Assembly: GCA_046349395.1 (NCBI GenBank)
Contig: JAXMCK010000003.1
Span: 1,033,532 to 1,097,531, forward strand
DNA from: JAXMCK01 sp046349395
GTDB taxonomy: Bacteria > Pseudomonadota > Alphaproteobacteria > Geminicoccales > Geminicoccaceae
DNA: 64,000 nucleotides
Direction of reading: 5' to 3'
Position 1 is the first letter of the stretch, and every line of letters begins with the position of its first letter. Positions 54,900-63,662 of this stretch are shown here, piece by piece. A model generated the notes under the pieces. That model ran no database searches and was not told the origin of the DNA. It saw only the letters and a list, made by a program, of their open reading frames with translations. The position numbers and the translations under genes are program-made.

Positions 54900-56252
54900 T
54901 CACTCCACCAGCCGGGCCACCTGTTGGTAGGGAAGCTTCGTTCCGTAGGCCGAACAGTTCGAGACGTCGAACCGGTACGAACTCAAGCTGCCGATCTCGA
55001 TCGTGCCGCCGATGACCGGTAGGCAGTTCAAATTGCTCACGGAACTTACATTGCCCATCTTCACGTAAGCTTGCGGAAAGTAGATCCCGCCGGCCAAGTT
55101 GAAGGAGCTGACGCTCTGCAGGTTCAGCGTGGGGGAACTGGAGCTTCCCGTCGTCCCGGATGCTTGTCGGTAGAAGATGATCCCATTGTAGTCGGAGTCG
55201 ATCGAGTTGGTCGACGGCGCGGTAATGTTTACCGTCGAGGTGTTCGAGATGCTCAGCGTTCCTGGTGTGTTGCCGATGAATAGGAAGGTGCAGCTTGAAC
55301 AAGCGAAACTGGCAATGCTTCCGATCGTAAGCGAGCCGTTACGGAAAACGTACGTGCCTGACGGAAAGGTCACCGCCGACGTATTGGAGACGGTGACGTT
55401 GGCACAGTAGGCGCGGCGGTTCGAGGTCGTATACGGGGTGAGGGCGCCATTGACCGTGAGCGGTGCGGTGTTGATGCAGGTACTGACCGAGGGCGCTGCC
55501 TTCGCATCGAGGTAGCTGTAAACGTTGGTGACCGGCGTCGCGTATTCTTCGTAGCCCTTGGTGAGGTGCACGATCGCGCGGTTACATCCGCTGCAGGTAC
55601 CCGCTGCAATCATCTTGTCCGCCGTGACCGAACTGTTGGACTGCGGGATGTTGATGGCGGCCGTCATGTTGGCATTGGACGCCACGGCGCACGAGGCAGC
55701 ATTGAACGAACTGGAGTTCTGGATCGTGACCGAGCCGCTCAGGGCGACGAGGCAGGCGACGCTGCGGTTCTGCAGCATGCCCACGGCCCGTGCCGAGACG
55801 GTGGGCGAGGTGGTCAGGAACAGCGCCGACAGATACCGCGGCTGCACTTGAGCAACCTCCACCTCGACCGCACTCTGATTGCCGATATGCGTGCCCGTCG
55901 TGGGCGGATGGCGCACTGTGACGGTGGTCGATCCGCCAGTCGTAAATCCGTTCTGCGTCGCGAGATCGGCGGCGGTCGCGGCGATGTCGTTCGACTGCTG
56001 AATGGCGACGGCTCCGGCGAGCGCCGCGGCATCGGCGGCATTCTGCGCGCTGCGCCGTGCCAAGTACCAGGTCCCGGCCTCGGTCCCGAGCCCGACGAGG
56101 CCGAAGAAAGCCATCGCACTGACCGCGAAGATCAGGGCGGTCGCACCGCGGCGGTCGCACCGCAGGGCGGCGGGAAGGATCCGTCGTGCCAGGGCCGTCG
56201 TGCTCAGGAGAAGGTCGGAGACCATCGGGCTACTCTGCCAGAGTATGCTCAT
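54900..56252 (-). CDS. TadG-like pilus assembly protein with a long beta-repeat C-terminal domain
   Basis: A 450-residue protein. DRRGATALIFAVSAMAFFGLVGLGTEAG is the TadG-type N-terminal helix, followed by YLARRSAQNAADAAALAGA. From residue 160 the sequence is low-charge and Ser/Thr/Asn-rich with many short SxS/VxV turns (VTIQNSSSFN, LSISNTSTVNITAP), like a parallel beta-helix, and contains several Cys. The domain may be surface-exposed. It is first of the TadG-TadE-TadE set. Confidence 0.85.
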   Translation of the reverse strand: MSILWQSSPMVSDLLLSTTALARRILPAALRCDRRGATALIFAVSAMAFFGLVGLGTEAGTWYLARRSAQNAADAAALAGAVAIQQSNDIAATAADLATQNGFTTGGSTTVTVRHPPTTGTHIGNQSAVEVEVAQVQPRYLSALFLTTSPTVSARAVGMLQNRSVACLVALSGSVTIQNSSSFNAASCAVASNANMTAAINIPQSNSSVTADKMIAAGTCSGCNRAIVHLTKGYEEYATPVTNVYSYLDAKAAPSVSTCINTAPLTVNGALTPYTTSNRRAYCANVTVSNTSAVTFPSGTYVFRNGSLTIGSIASFACSSCTFLFIGNTPGTLSISNTSTVNITAPSTNSIDSDYNGIIFYRQASGTTGSSSSPTLNLQSVSSFNLAGGIYFPQAYVKMGNVSSVSNLNCLPVIGGTIEIGSLSSYRFDVSNCSAYGTKLPYQQVARLVE

Positions 56253-56607
56253 AGCGCCGCGTCCTCCGCGTCGACGCTAACGACTCTTAAGTAATTTGGT
56301 GCGAGTATGACGGGGATGCCATCGTCTTTCGCGGCAATCATATTGATGGATACGTGGGTATGAGCAGATCGATTTAACTTCCTGGTGAAGAAGTCGGCTG
56401 ATTGCTTGGCGCCATTCCGATAAGTATTTCTCAATCCCAGGTTGACGATCCGCTTGCGATACCTGAATGATCGAGCCAGCGCAGCAAGAGACACAACTTG
56501 AAATTGCTTTTCCCTTACGCGAATCATCTCCAGCGGGAAGCCCGTTCAGGAACGGACCGGAAGTCGCCGTCATCCTTCGCGACCGGACCATCGAGGGTCC
56601 GCCAACC
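56253..56607. promoter_or_regulatory. Divergent gap between the TadG set and cpaA
   Basis: About 355 bases, AT-rich around 56,280-56,470, without a supported gene. It should contain the promoters of the minus-strand TadG set and of cpaA. No clear operator is seen. Confidence 0.4.
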
Positions 56608-57105
56608 ATGCTCACCATCGCCATCGCCCTCAGTTGCCTGATCCTGGCCTACGCCGCCTGGCGCGACGTGGCGCTGCGGACCATTCCCGACGCCTGCAGC
56701 ATCGCACTGCTGGTCCTCGGCATCCTCGTGCGCGCCCCCCTGGGCCCGACCGCGGTCCTCACCTCGCTCGGCGTCGCCCTGCTGCTCTTCGTGCTGCTGG
56801 TGCTCCTGCACGCGCGCGGCCTGCTCGGCGGCGGCGACGTCAAGCTCGCGGCGGCATTGGCCGTCGGCCTCTCGCCGCTCGCCACCTATCGGTTCCTCTT
56901 CCTGACCGTCGTCATCGGCGGCGTGCTGGGCGTGCTCTACCTGCTCGTCTCGCGCCACATGCCGGTCCCCGCCCTCCAGCGCGGCCGCGCGCTGCCCGCC
57001 CGTGTCTGGGCCGTCGAGTCCCGCCGCATCCGCGGCCGCGTCTCCTTGCCCTACGGCCTCGCCATCGCCGCCGCCGGCATCTGGACCCTGCTGCACACCG
57101 CCTGA
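56608..57105 (+). CDS. cpaA: Prepilin peptidase CpaA/TadV
   Basis: A 165-residue inner-membrane aspartic protease with five or six hydrophobic helices. The two catalytic Asp residues lie in YAAWRDVALRTIP (near residue 20) and GLLGGGDVKL, the GxGD-type motif. It cleaves the Flp prepilin and the TadE/TadG pseudopilins. The ATG at 56608 opens directly into the first helix and has GAGGG about 10 bases upstream; a frame starting at 56467 is less likely. Confidence 0.9.
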   Translation: MLTIAIALSCLILAYAAWRDVALRTIPDACSIALLVLGILVRAPLGPTAVLTSLGVALLLFVLLVLLHARGLLGGGDVKLAAALAVGLSPLATYRFLFLTVVIGGVLGVLYLLVSRHMPVPALQRGRALPARVWAVESRRIRGRVSLPYGLAIAAAGIWTLLHTA

Positions 57106-57143
57106 TCTGGCCGCAGCCCGCGGTTTGCGGCAGCCTCGCCCCG

Positions 57144-58073
57144 ATGCCGAGACCCGTCCTGGCCCTGCTTCTGTTGCTCCCCGCCGCCTGCACCTGGCTG
57201 CCGACGGCCGACCTGCCGCGTTCACAGCTCGAAGCGGTCTACCTGCAGGCGCCCACCGACTATCTCGACGTCGACGGCATCCGCCTCCACGTCCGCGACA
57301 CCGGTCCGAAGGACGCACCCGTCGTCATCCTGCTGCACGGCTTCGCCTCCAGCCTCGACACCTGGGACGCCTGGGCCGCCGCCCTGGTACCCGAGTTCCG
57401 CGTCGTCCGCCTCGACCTGCCTGGCTTCGGCCTCACCGGCCCGGACCCGACCGGCGACTACCGCGACGCCCGGGCCGTCGTGATCCTGGCCGACCTCATG
57501 GACCGGCTCGGCATCGAGCGCGCCGACCTGATCGGCAACTCCATGGGCGGCCGCATCGCCTGGACCTTCGCCGCCCTGCATCCCGAGCGGGTCGACCGCC
57601 TCGTCCTGATCTCGCCCGACGGTTTCGCCAGCCCCGGCTTCGCCTACGGCGAGAAGCCAGACGCCCCGGCGGCGGCCGGCCTCTTCCGCTGGTTCCTGCC
57701 CGAGCCCCTGGTCCGCGCCGGCCTCGACTCCGCCTATGGCGACCCGTCACGCCTCGGCGAGCCCGTCGTCATCCGCTACCGCGACCTGATGCTGGCGCCC
57801 GGCGTGCGCGATGCCGTCCTGGCCCGCCTCGACCAGACCGTCCTCGTCGATCCCGTCCCGCTCCTGCAGCGGATCGAGGCCCCGACCCTCATCCTCTGGG
57901 GCGAGCAGGACCGCCTCATCCCCATCGCCAACGCCGCAGCCTACCTCCAGGCCATCCCCGACGCCCGCCTCGTGAAATTGCCGAACCTCGGCCACGTCCC
58001 CCAGGAAGAATCCCCCGCCGTCTCCCTGGCACCCGTCCGCGCCTTCCTGAACGAGGGCGGCATCGCCCGATAG
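57144..58073 (+). CDS. Alpha/beta hydrolase lipoprotein
   Basis: A 309-residue hydrolase with a lipoprotein signal (LLLLLPAACTW). The oxyanion segment is ILLHGFASS, the nucleophile Ser is in IGNSMGGRIAW, the acid Asp is in WGEQDRLIP and the His is in LGHVPQEE. The fold is MhpC-like. It is strongly similar to the next gene (GLTGPDPTGDY, AALHPERVDRLVL and RYRDLMLAPGVR are identical or nearly so), so the two arose by tandem duplication. Substrate unknown. Confidence 0.85.
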   Translation: MPRPVLALLLLLPAACTWLPTADLPRSQLEAVYLQAPTDYLDVDGIRLHVRDTGPKDAPVVILLHGFASSLDTWDAWAAALVPEFRVVRLDLPGFGLTGPDPTGDYRDARAVVILADLMDRLGIERADLIGNSMGGRIAWTFAALHPERVDRLVLISPDGFASPGFAYGEKPDAPAAAGLFRWFLPEPLVRAGLDSAYGDPSRLGEPVVIRYRDLMLAPGVRDAVLARLDQTVLVDPVPLLQRIEAPTLILWGEQDRLIPIANAAAYLQAIPDARLVKLPNLGHVPQEESPAVSLAPVRAFLNEGGIAR

Positions 58074-58203
58074 ATCCGCCCGGGCTGGACTCGCCGGTCG
58101 TAAACGGACACCAACGGTCACAGCACAGCCCCCTCCCACCGATGGATGATGCCGTGCGCTCGGCTGGAACCGCCTACACCACGGCCCTGCGCTGTCGCCC
58201 GCG

Positions 58204-59457
58204 ATGATGCTGTTGGGTCTCCTCGCCGTGCTGCCGACCTTGGCCGTCGGCCTCTGGCTTTACGCCCCGGACCGGCCCCGCTCCGCTGTGGAGGCCGACT
58301 ATCTGCGGGCGCCGGACGACTATCTGGATCTCGTCGGTCTGCGCCTGCACCTGCGCGACACCGGGCCCGCGGGCGCACCAGCGGTGATCATGCTGCACGG
58401 CTTCGGCGCCAGCCTGCAGACCTTCGAGCCCTGGGCGGAGGCGCTCTCCTGCGACTTCCGCGTCGTCACGTTCGACCTGCCGGGCTTCGGCCTGACCGGT
58501 CCCGATCCGACCGGCGACTATACCGATGCCCGCAGCCTGGAGGTGCTCCTGGCCCTGATGGACCGCCTCGGCCTCGCCCGCGCCAGCCTCGTCGGCAACT
58601 CGATCGGCGGCCGCATCGCCTGGACCTTCGCGGCCCTGCATCCCGAGCGGGTCGACCGGCTCGTGCTGGTCTCCCCTGACGGCTTCGCCAGCAAGGGCTT
58701 CGCCTACGGCAGGAAGGCCGAGATGCCCGCGGTGATGAACCTGATGCGCTGGGTCCTGCCGACCCGGATGGTCCGCTCGAGCCTGGTTCCAGCCTACGGC
58801 GACCCCGCCCGGGTCACCGACGAACTGGTCACCCGCTACCGCGACCTCATGCTGGCGCCCGGCGTGCGCAAGGCCATGCTGGACCGCCTGGGTCAGGTGA
58901 TCCTCGAGGATCCGGCCCCGCTGCTGCGCCGCGTCCGTGCCCCGACACTGCTCGTGTGGGGCGACAAGGATCGCATGATTCCCGTGGCCAATGCCGCCGA
59001 CTATCAGCGCCATCTGCCGGATGCCCGCCTCGTCACCTTCCCCGACCTGGGCCACGTCCCTAACGAGGAGGACCCCGCCGCCACGCTGCCGCCTGTGCGG
59101 GCCTTCCTCGAAGCTCAGGCTCCAGGCACCAGCCTCAGCGGAAACGCTTCTAGGAACTCGACCCCGCTCTCCACTGGGCCATCGTCGGAGTGCCACCCGC
59201 GGCAAGAACCTCCGGTGCCGCGCTGCGACTTGGATCGATCTTCCGCTCCGGACCTGCCAGCAGAGGCCTCCGGCTACGCGGCCGCCGCCAGCTTCGCCCG
59301 CTCGGCCAGGGCCGCCGCCGGCGGTGCGGCACTCTTCACGCCCATCTCGGCGAGGCTCTCCCCCGCCGCCTTCACCACGCGGCGCATGATCGCCTCGTCC
59401 ATCTGCCCGATGCAGCCGATGCGGAAGCTGTCCACGACCGTCAGCTTGCCCGGATAG
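58204..59457 (+). CDS. Alpha/beta hydrolase, tandem paralogue with an unusual C-terminal extension
   Basis: 417 codons in the open frame. The first 310 match the upstream hydrolase throughout, with Ser in VGNSIGGRIAW, Asp in WGDKDRMIP and His in LGHVPNEE. It has an N-terminal membrane anchor (LLGLLAVLPTLAVGLWLY) and no lipobox. After LPPVRAFLEAQ the frame continues about 105 codons with no resemblance to the family and overlaps the oppositely directed phnW by 184 bases. A lost stop or 3' frameshift is likely, and the functional protein may end near 59,140. Confidence 0.75.
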   Translation: MMLLGLLAVLPTLAVGLWLYAPDRPRSAVEADYLRAPDDYLDLVGLRLHLRDTGPAGAPAVIMLHGFGASLQTFEPWAEALSCDFRVVTFDLPGFGLTGPDPTGDYTDARSLEVLLALMDRLGLARASLVGNSIGGRIAWTFAALHPERVDRLVLVSPDGFASKGFAYGRKAEMPAVMNLMRWVLPTRMVRSSLVPAYGDPARVTDELVTRYRDLMLAPGVRKAMLDRLGQVILEDPAPLLRRVRAPTLLVWGDKDRMIPVANAADYQRHLPDARLVTFPDLGHVPNEEDPAATLPPVRAFLEAQAPGTSLSGNASRNSTPLSTGPSSECHPRQEPPVPRCDLDRSSAPDLPAEASGYAAAASFARSARAAAGGAALFTPISARLSPAAFTTRRMIASSICPMQPMRKLSTTVSLPG

Positions 59458-60479
59458 ATGATGAAGCCGCGCGCCTTCATCGCCGCATAGAAGCGGTCGA
59501 AGGCGAAGGCCGGGTCGGCCGGGTTGAAGAAGGTGACGATGATCGGCGACAGCCACGCGTCGCCGAGGAGCGTCTCGAAGCCCAGCTCGCGCATCCCGGC
59601 CACCATCACGTCGCGGTTGCGCCGGTAGCGCGCCCCCCGCCCGGCCACCCCGCCCTCGGCCGCGTGCAGCCGCAGCGCCTCCAGGAACGCCGCCACGACG
59701 TGCGTCGGCGGGGTGAACCGCCACTGCCCCGTCTTCACCATCGCCGCCCACTGCGCATGGGCATCGAGGCTCAGCGAGTGCGCGTTGCCCTTCGCCGCCG
59801 CCAGGGCCGACTTGCGTGCGATGACGAAGCCGAAGCCCGGCACGCCCTCGATGCATTTGTTGGCCGAGGAGACGATCGCCTCGCAGGGGACCTTGGTCAC
59901 GTCGAGCGCAATCGCGCCGAAGGCCGACATCGAGTCGATCAGGAGCTTCCGCCCCTGCGCCGCCACCGCATCCGCGATCTCCGGCACCGGGTTCAGGATA
60001 CCGGAGGAGGTCTCGCAGTGGATCGCCACCACATGCGTGATCGCCGGATCCGCATCGAGAGCCGCCGCCACCTCGGCACCCCGCGGCGGCAGATAGTCCC
60101 CCTTGTCGATCAGCGCGAACGCCCGTCCCATGACACGCAGCGTCTCGGCCGCCCGCAGCCCATAGGCCCCGTTCGCCAGCACCAGCGCCTTGCCGTCCCG
60201 CGGCAGGAAGGTGCCCAGCATCGATTCGACCGCGAACGTCCCCGACCCCTGCATCGGCACGCAGGCCCACTCACCCGCAGGGTCGCACGCCAGGGCCACC
60301 AGCTGCTCGCACAGCGACTTCGTCATCGCCCGGAAGTCGGCGTCCCACGACCCCCAGTCCCTCAGCATCGCCTCCTTGGTGCTGAACGCCGTCGTCAGCG
60401 GCCCTGGCGTCAGCAGGAACGGCTCACCCAGCTTGGGGTCGGGCAGGCCGGGGCGGCTGGCAGGCGCGGCGGTGGTCAC
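59274..60479 (-). CDS. phnW: 2-aminoethylphosphonate-pyruvate transaminase-like PLP enzyme
   Basis: A 401-residue class V aminotransferase. LLTPGPLTTAFSTKEAMLRDWGSWDADF near the start and PMQGSGTFAVE are typical of PhnW. The PLP lysine is in SSANKCIEGVPGFGF, and IDSMSAFGAIALD precedes it. It would convert 2-aminoethylphosphonate and pyruvate to phosphonoacetaldehyde and alanine. No phnX or phnA partner is in the window, so alanine-glyoxylate-type activity is an alternative. The GTG at 60479 with GAGG upstream is the likely start. Confidence 0.85.
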   Translation of the reverse strand: MTTAAPASRPGLPDPKLGEPFLLTPGPLTTAFSTKEAMLRDWGSWDADFRAMTKSLCEQLVALACDPAGEWACVPMQGSGTFAVESMLGTFLPRDGKALVLANGAYGLRAAETLRVMGRAFALIDKGDYLPPRGAEVAAALDADPAITHVVAIHCETSSGILNPVPEIADAVAAQGRKLLIDSMSAFGAIALDVTKVPCEAIVSSANKCIEGVPGFGFVIARKSALAAAKGNAHSLSLDAHAQWAAMVKTGQWRFTPPTHVVAAFLEALRLHAAEGGVAGRGARYRRNRDVMVAGMRELGFETLLGDAWLSPIIVTFFNPADPAFAFDRFYAAMKARGFIIYPGKLTVVDSFRIGCIGQMDEAIMRRVVKAAGESLAEMGVKSAAPPAAALAERAKLAAAA

Positions 60480-60570
60480 GGGGCTCGTCCTCACATCGGG
60501 ATCGGCGGTGCGGCCGGTATAGGTCCGCCGCTCGCCGCTGCGCCATGGGCGACGGCGCCGCCTCACGTCG

Positions 60571-61059
60571 TCAGGAAGGCCGTGGCTGGTTCCGAAGCAT
60601 AGCCTTCAGCAGGTGATGATGTTGCTCGCCGAACGGGTTGGTGACGGTCATGCCGCGCCAGCTGAAACCGTCCTGCATGTCCTCGGAAAGGACGAGGCGG
60701 CAGCCGGCGTCAGCCGCGGCGGTGAGGATGACGGCGTCCCAGATCGATAGGCCATGAGCTGCGGCCAGATCGGCTGCACCCAGCATGGTCGCTTCAGTGG
60801 TGGCAGGTGCACCATAGGCGTCGCGCCAGCTCACGATGGCGGCGCGGGCCTCGGCCCTCGAGCGACCGCCCTTGCCCGTGAGCACTCGGAAGAGTTCGCC
60901 CAGCACCTGCACCGGGATCACGACGCGCTCGGTCGGGAGGGCAGCGATCAGCTCGCGCGCGACCTTCGGCTTGTGCGCGTCGCGCGGGAGCGGTGCGATG
61001 CCCTCGGCATAGACGAGGAGGTTCGTGTCGAGCGCTGCCAGCGGCAGCTGGTCACTCAT
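60571..61059 (-). CDS. vapC: PIN-domain ribonuclease toxin (VapC type)
   Basis: A 162-residue PIN protein. The acidic residues of the active site lie in LDTNLLVY (Asp10), VLGELFRVL (Glu), LSIWDAVI (Asp) and VLSEDMQDG (Glu/Asp). It would cleave RNA and arrest growth when not bound by the antitoxin. Its start overlaps the antitoxin stop by 8 bases (ATGAGTGA), the typical coupling of such pairs. Confidence 0.85.
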   Translation of the reverse strand: MSDQLPLAALDTNLLVYAEGIAPLPRDAHKPKVARELIAALPTERVVIPVQVLGELFRVLTGKGGRSRAEARAAIVSWRDAYGAPATTEATMLGAADLAAAHGLSIWDAVILTAAADAGCRLVLSEDMQDGFSWRGMTVTNPFGEQHHHLLKAMLRNQPRPS

Positions 61060-61294
61060 CGTAGAGGTCGTCGCGGCTCCAGGTGCTACCGATCACGACC
61101 GTGGGCTCGCCCGAAAGACGCGCCAGCAGTACCGCCTTCGCCTCGGACGCGACGCGGTCGTCAGCCTGCATAGGCACGATCCGGGCGACCGGCCTGCCAT
61201 GCGAGGTCACGACATAGGTCCGACCCTCCCGCACCTCGCGCAGGATATGCGAAAAGCGTCGGTTCGCTTCGGCGGCAGAGACAGCCTCGTCCAT
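61052..61294 (-). CDS. Phd/YefM-type antitoxin of the PIN toxin
   Basis: An 80-residue antitoxin. SAAEANRRFSHILREVREGR then VVTSHGRPVARIVP is the Phd/YefM fold that binds operator DNA. The C-terminal part (GSTWSRDDLYDE) should neutralise the PIN toxin. The ATG at 61294 lies 14 bases downstream of a palindrome that probably serves as operator. Confidence 0.83.
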   Translation of the reverse strand: MDEAVSAAEANRRFSHILREVREGRTYVVTSHGRPVARIVPMQADDRVASEAKAVLLARLSGEPTVVIGSTWSRDDLYDE

Positions 61295-61307
61295 GTGAGT
61301 GGCCAAT

Positions 61308-61324
61308 GTAGTGATCTTCACTAC
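61308..61324. promoter_or_regulatory. Palindromic operator of the toxin-antitoxin pair
   Basis: GTAGTGA-TCT-TCACTAC, perfect 7-bp arms, just upstream of the antitoxin start. It is a probable binding site for the antitoxin or toxin-antitoxin complex. Confidence 0.72.
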
Positions 61325-61542
61325 ACTAGAGGACAGGTCGGCTAGAGTGTCAAGCTCGCGCCTTGCGCACCACTGCTGCACCGGCCGAGCCATCCTGGCC
61401 GCCCAGACGCCCGCGAACGTGCAAGAGGCGCAGAGCAAGCCGCGCCCGCGATCCGGTCTCCCGTTCCCGGTGAACCGTCGCCCGGGGCACCCGTTACACG
61501 TCGGCCCGCGCCGAGCCGCGCGCCTACGAAGGACGTCGCAGG

Positions 61543-62223
61543 ATGATTACCGTCTTCGGCGAAGGCAGAGGCTTCCGGGTCGTCTGGCTGCTGGAGGAGA
61601 TGGGGCTCCCCTACCGGCTGCGGCCGGTCGACCTGCTGGGCGAAGTCGAGCACGACGCGGAGTTCCTCGCCATCAACCCCGCCGGGTTCATTCCCGCGAT
61701 CCGCGACGGCGAGGTCACCATGGTCGAGTCGATCGCGATCATGGAATATCTGATGGCCCGCCACGGCCCCACGCCGCTGGCCCCGGACCCGCACGATCCG
61801 GCCTTTCCCGCCTACCAGCAGTTCCTCCACCTGGGCGAAGCCGGCCTCGCCGCCCCCATCAATCTCGTCGTGGCCACCCGCCTCCTGGCTCCCGCGGCCG
61901 AGCAACAGAACTGGGGCACGCAGAAGGCGCTGGAGACCTTCACGAGCCGGCTGGGGCTGGTGACCCGCCGGCTCGCGGAAACACCTTTCCTCGCCGGCGA
62001 CAGCTTCACGGCCGCCGACATCTCCGTCACCTACGCCCTGCAACTCGCCCAGCGAACCGGCTGCTTCGCCCTCGGCGAGCCCGAGCAGGCCTATGTGGCC
62101 CGCACCACCGCCCGCGACGCCTGTGACCGGGCCATGGAGACGTGTCAGGCTATGAAAGCGTGGGCCGCGGAGGTGGAGGCGATGGCTGCCACTGTGGCGA
62201 AACCCATTGCCGGCGCGGAGTGA
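61543..62223 (+). CDS. Glutathione S-transferase family protein
   Basis: A 226-residue protein. The thioredoxin-like N-domain (RGFRVVWLLEEMGLPYRL, INPAGFIPAIRDGE, VESIAIMEYLMARHG) carries the glutathione-binding Pro and Glu-Ser. The helical C-domain contains FLAGDSFTAADISVTYAL. It probably conjugates or reduces small electrophiles; the substrate cannot be read. Confidence 0.87.
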   Translation: MITVFGEGRGFRVVWLLEEMGLPYRLRPVDLLGEVEHDAEFLAINPAGFIPAIRDGEVTMVESIAIMEYLMARHGPTPLAPDPHDPAFPAYQQFLHLGEAGLAAPINLVVATRLLAPAAEQQNWGTQKALETFTSRLGLVTRRLAETPFLAGDSFTAADISVTYALQLAQRTGCFALGEPEQAYVARTTARDACDRAMETCQAMKAWAAEVEAMAATVAKPIAGAE

Positions 62224-62582
62224 ATTCAGGTCAGGCTGACACGTACCCCCCTTACTCCAATTAACAGCGAGCATGTGGGCCGGCATTGTCGGCTCTAGTA
62301 CTGTCGCTTGCGCGGCGATAGTGGAAAATAGGGCACTGCGACTGCACTTGTGTCGTGAGCCCTCCATTTGGTTTAGCGTTCCTCAGTGGCATCTGGTAGA
62401 GATACAGGCAGCTTTACCCGGGAATGTGCTTGCTAGTGGCTGGTATTGGTGCCTGTATCTAGAGGGGCTCTATATCCCGAGGGTGCCACCGTCCATTTGG
62501 ACTGATATCGGTATGCCTTACACGGGCTGCAAAGGGTCAAATCTCCTTCTTTCCTTAGCTAACTATATCGGAGGTGCCCAGA
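62224..62582. other. AT-rich gap upstream of the HEPN-like gene
   Basis: About 360 bases with composition clearly lower in GC than either the glutathione transferase gene or the aldolase gene. No supported gene. It marks the start of a probably acquired segment that runs to about 63,530. Confidence 0.5.
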
Positions 62583-63524
62583 ATGGTGAAAAGCATTGAT
62601 TCAATATTCGTATATCCCGTAAGGAGAATCATATTGGCAAGTGATTGCCCAAAGCGTATTAGTCTTGGAGAAGACCTCTATATCCAAAGCGAATTGGCTT
62701 TGACGCAAATGCCTTACGACAAGCAAGCGCAAGTGCTGCTTGGTACGCTCGAGTCCAAGTACATCACAGACTCTGAACTATTTATTTCAAAAGCGACTTC
62801 GATTGTGCCGAATGGTGAATTAGACGAGCTTGACCGATTGATGGGCCTAGCAAATATATTTTTGTGGTGTCTCTGGAGTCAAATTGATCATGCTGCATAC
62901 GCAGAACAGGCTTTCCTCTTTTTTCGGTACAGAGATCACTGGGTGTGTGCGAAGAACTTTCGTCCGATATTTTGTGCGAAATCAGATGGATCACAAGGCG
63001 CTTCTACAGTCACGCTAAAAGCAATAAAGGAAGCGTCAGCTCTATTTCGGATCATTGCCAAAGGCGGTGAAGCAACAAAATATGAAGTAACAGCTCTGCG
63101 CTCTGACAACACACGAATCAGTCGCGCTATCTACACAATCCAGCGTGCCATTCAGAACCATGATCTAGCTATGCGTGTTGCAGATGTTTGTAATGTGTTG
63201 GAGATCTTACTATCGTCCACGCACGGAGAGATTTCTCACCAAATTGCCGAACGATGCGCTCTTATTGTTGGAAGGAGTTCAGAGGAGAAAATTTCGATAT
63301 ACAGAAACATGAAACAGATATATGCAATTCGCTCAAGAGTCGTACATGGAGGGACATGGAAAGAAAAAAATCTAGACGATATTAGGAGATATAGCAAAAT
63401 GAGCGATGATATATTAAGATACGTCTTCTTAGCGTGCTTAACGAATGACAAACTCTACAAGGCATTGTCAAGTTCAGATGGTGCTCTGGACGAATACTTC
63501 CTAACTTTATTGTTTCGCAAGTGA
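62583..63524 (+). CDS. ApeA-like HEPN-domain protein, AT-rich
   Basis: A 313-residue protein. The C-terminal part reads ISHQIAERCALIVG ... IYRNMKQIYAIRSRVVHGG, with the R-x4-H signature (R-SRVV-H) of HEPN ribonucleases in the ApeA-like group. The N-terminal part is mixed and unrecognised. GGAGG precedes the ATG at 62583 by 7 bases. Codon use is AT-rich and unlike all neighbours, which indicates recent transfer. HEPN proteins of this kind occur in abortive-infection systems, so a single-gene antiphage role is plausible, but no partner is present. Confidence 0.7.
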   Translation: MVKSIDSIFVYPVRRIILASDCPKRISLGEDLYIQSELALTQMPYDKQAQVLLGTLESKYITDSELFISKATSIVPNGELDELDRLMGLANIFLWCLWSQIDHAAYAEQAFLFFRYRDHWVCAKNFRPIFCAKSDGSQGASTVTLKAIKEASALFRIIAKGGEATKYEVTALRSDNTRISRAIYTIQRAIQNHDLAMRVADVCNVLEILLSSTHGEISHQIAERCALIVGRSSEEKISIYRNMKQIYAIRSRVVHGGTWKEKNLDDIRRYSKMSDDILRYVFLACLTNDKLYKALSSSDGALDEYFLTLLFRK

Positions 63525-63662
63525 CCGGCATCGGTGGTGCTGGATATCGCGGCAGTGCTTATAACGGAGTTATGGACCGAAGCCGCCCACCGACGCTTGC
63601 CGGACACCGCACGGCGTCGCACCATGCGCCGTCGCAAGCATGTCGTTTGAGAACATTGCATG

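Noticed and set aside
58174..60270. 698-codon minus-strand frame over the hydrolase and phnW
   Set aside because: It lies out of frame with phnW and antisense to the hydrolase and shows low-complexity Gly/Arg composition.
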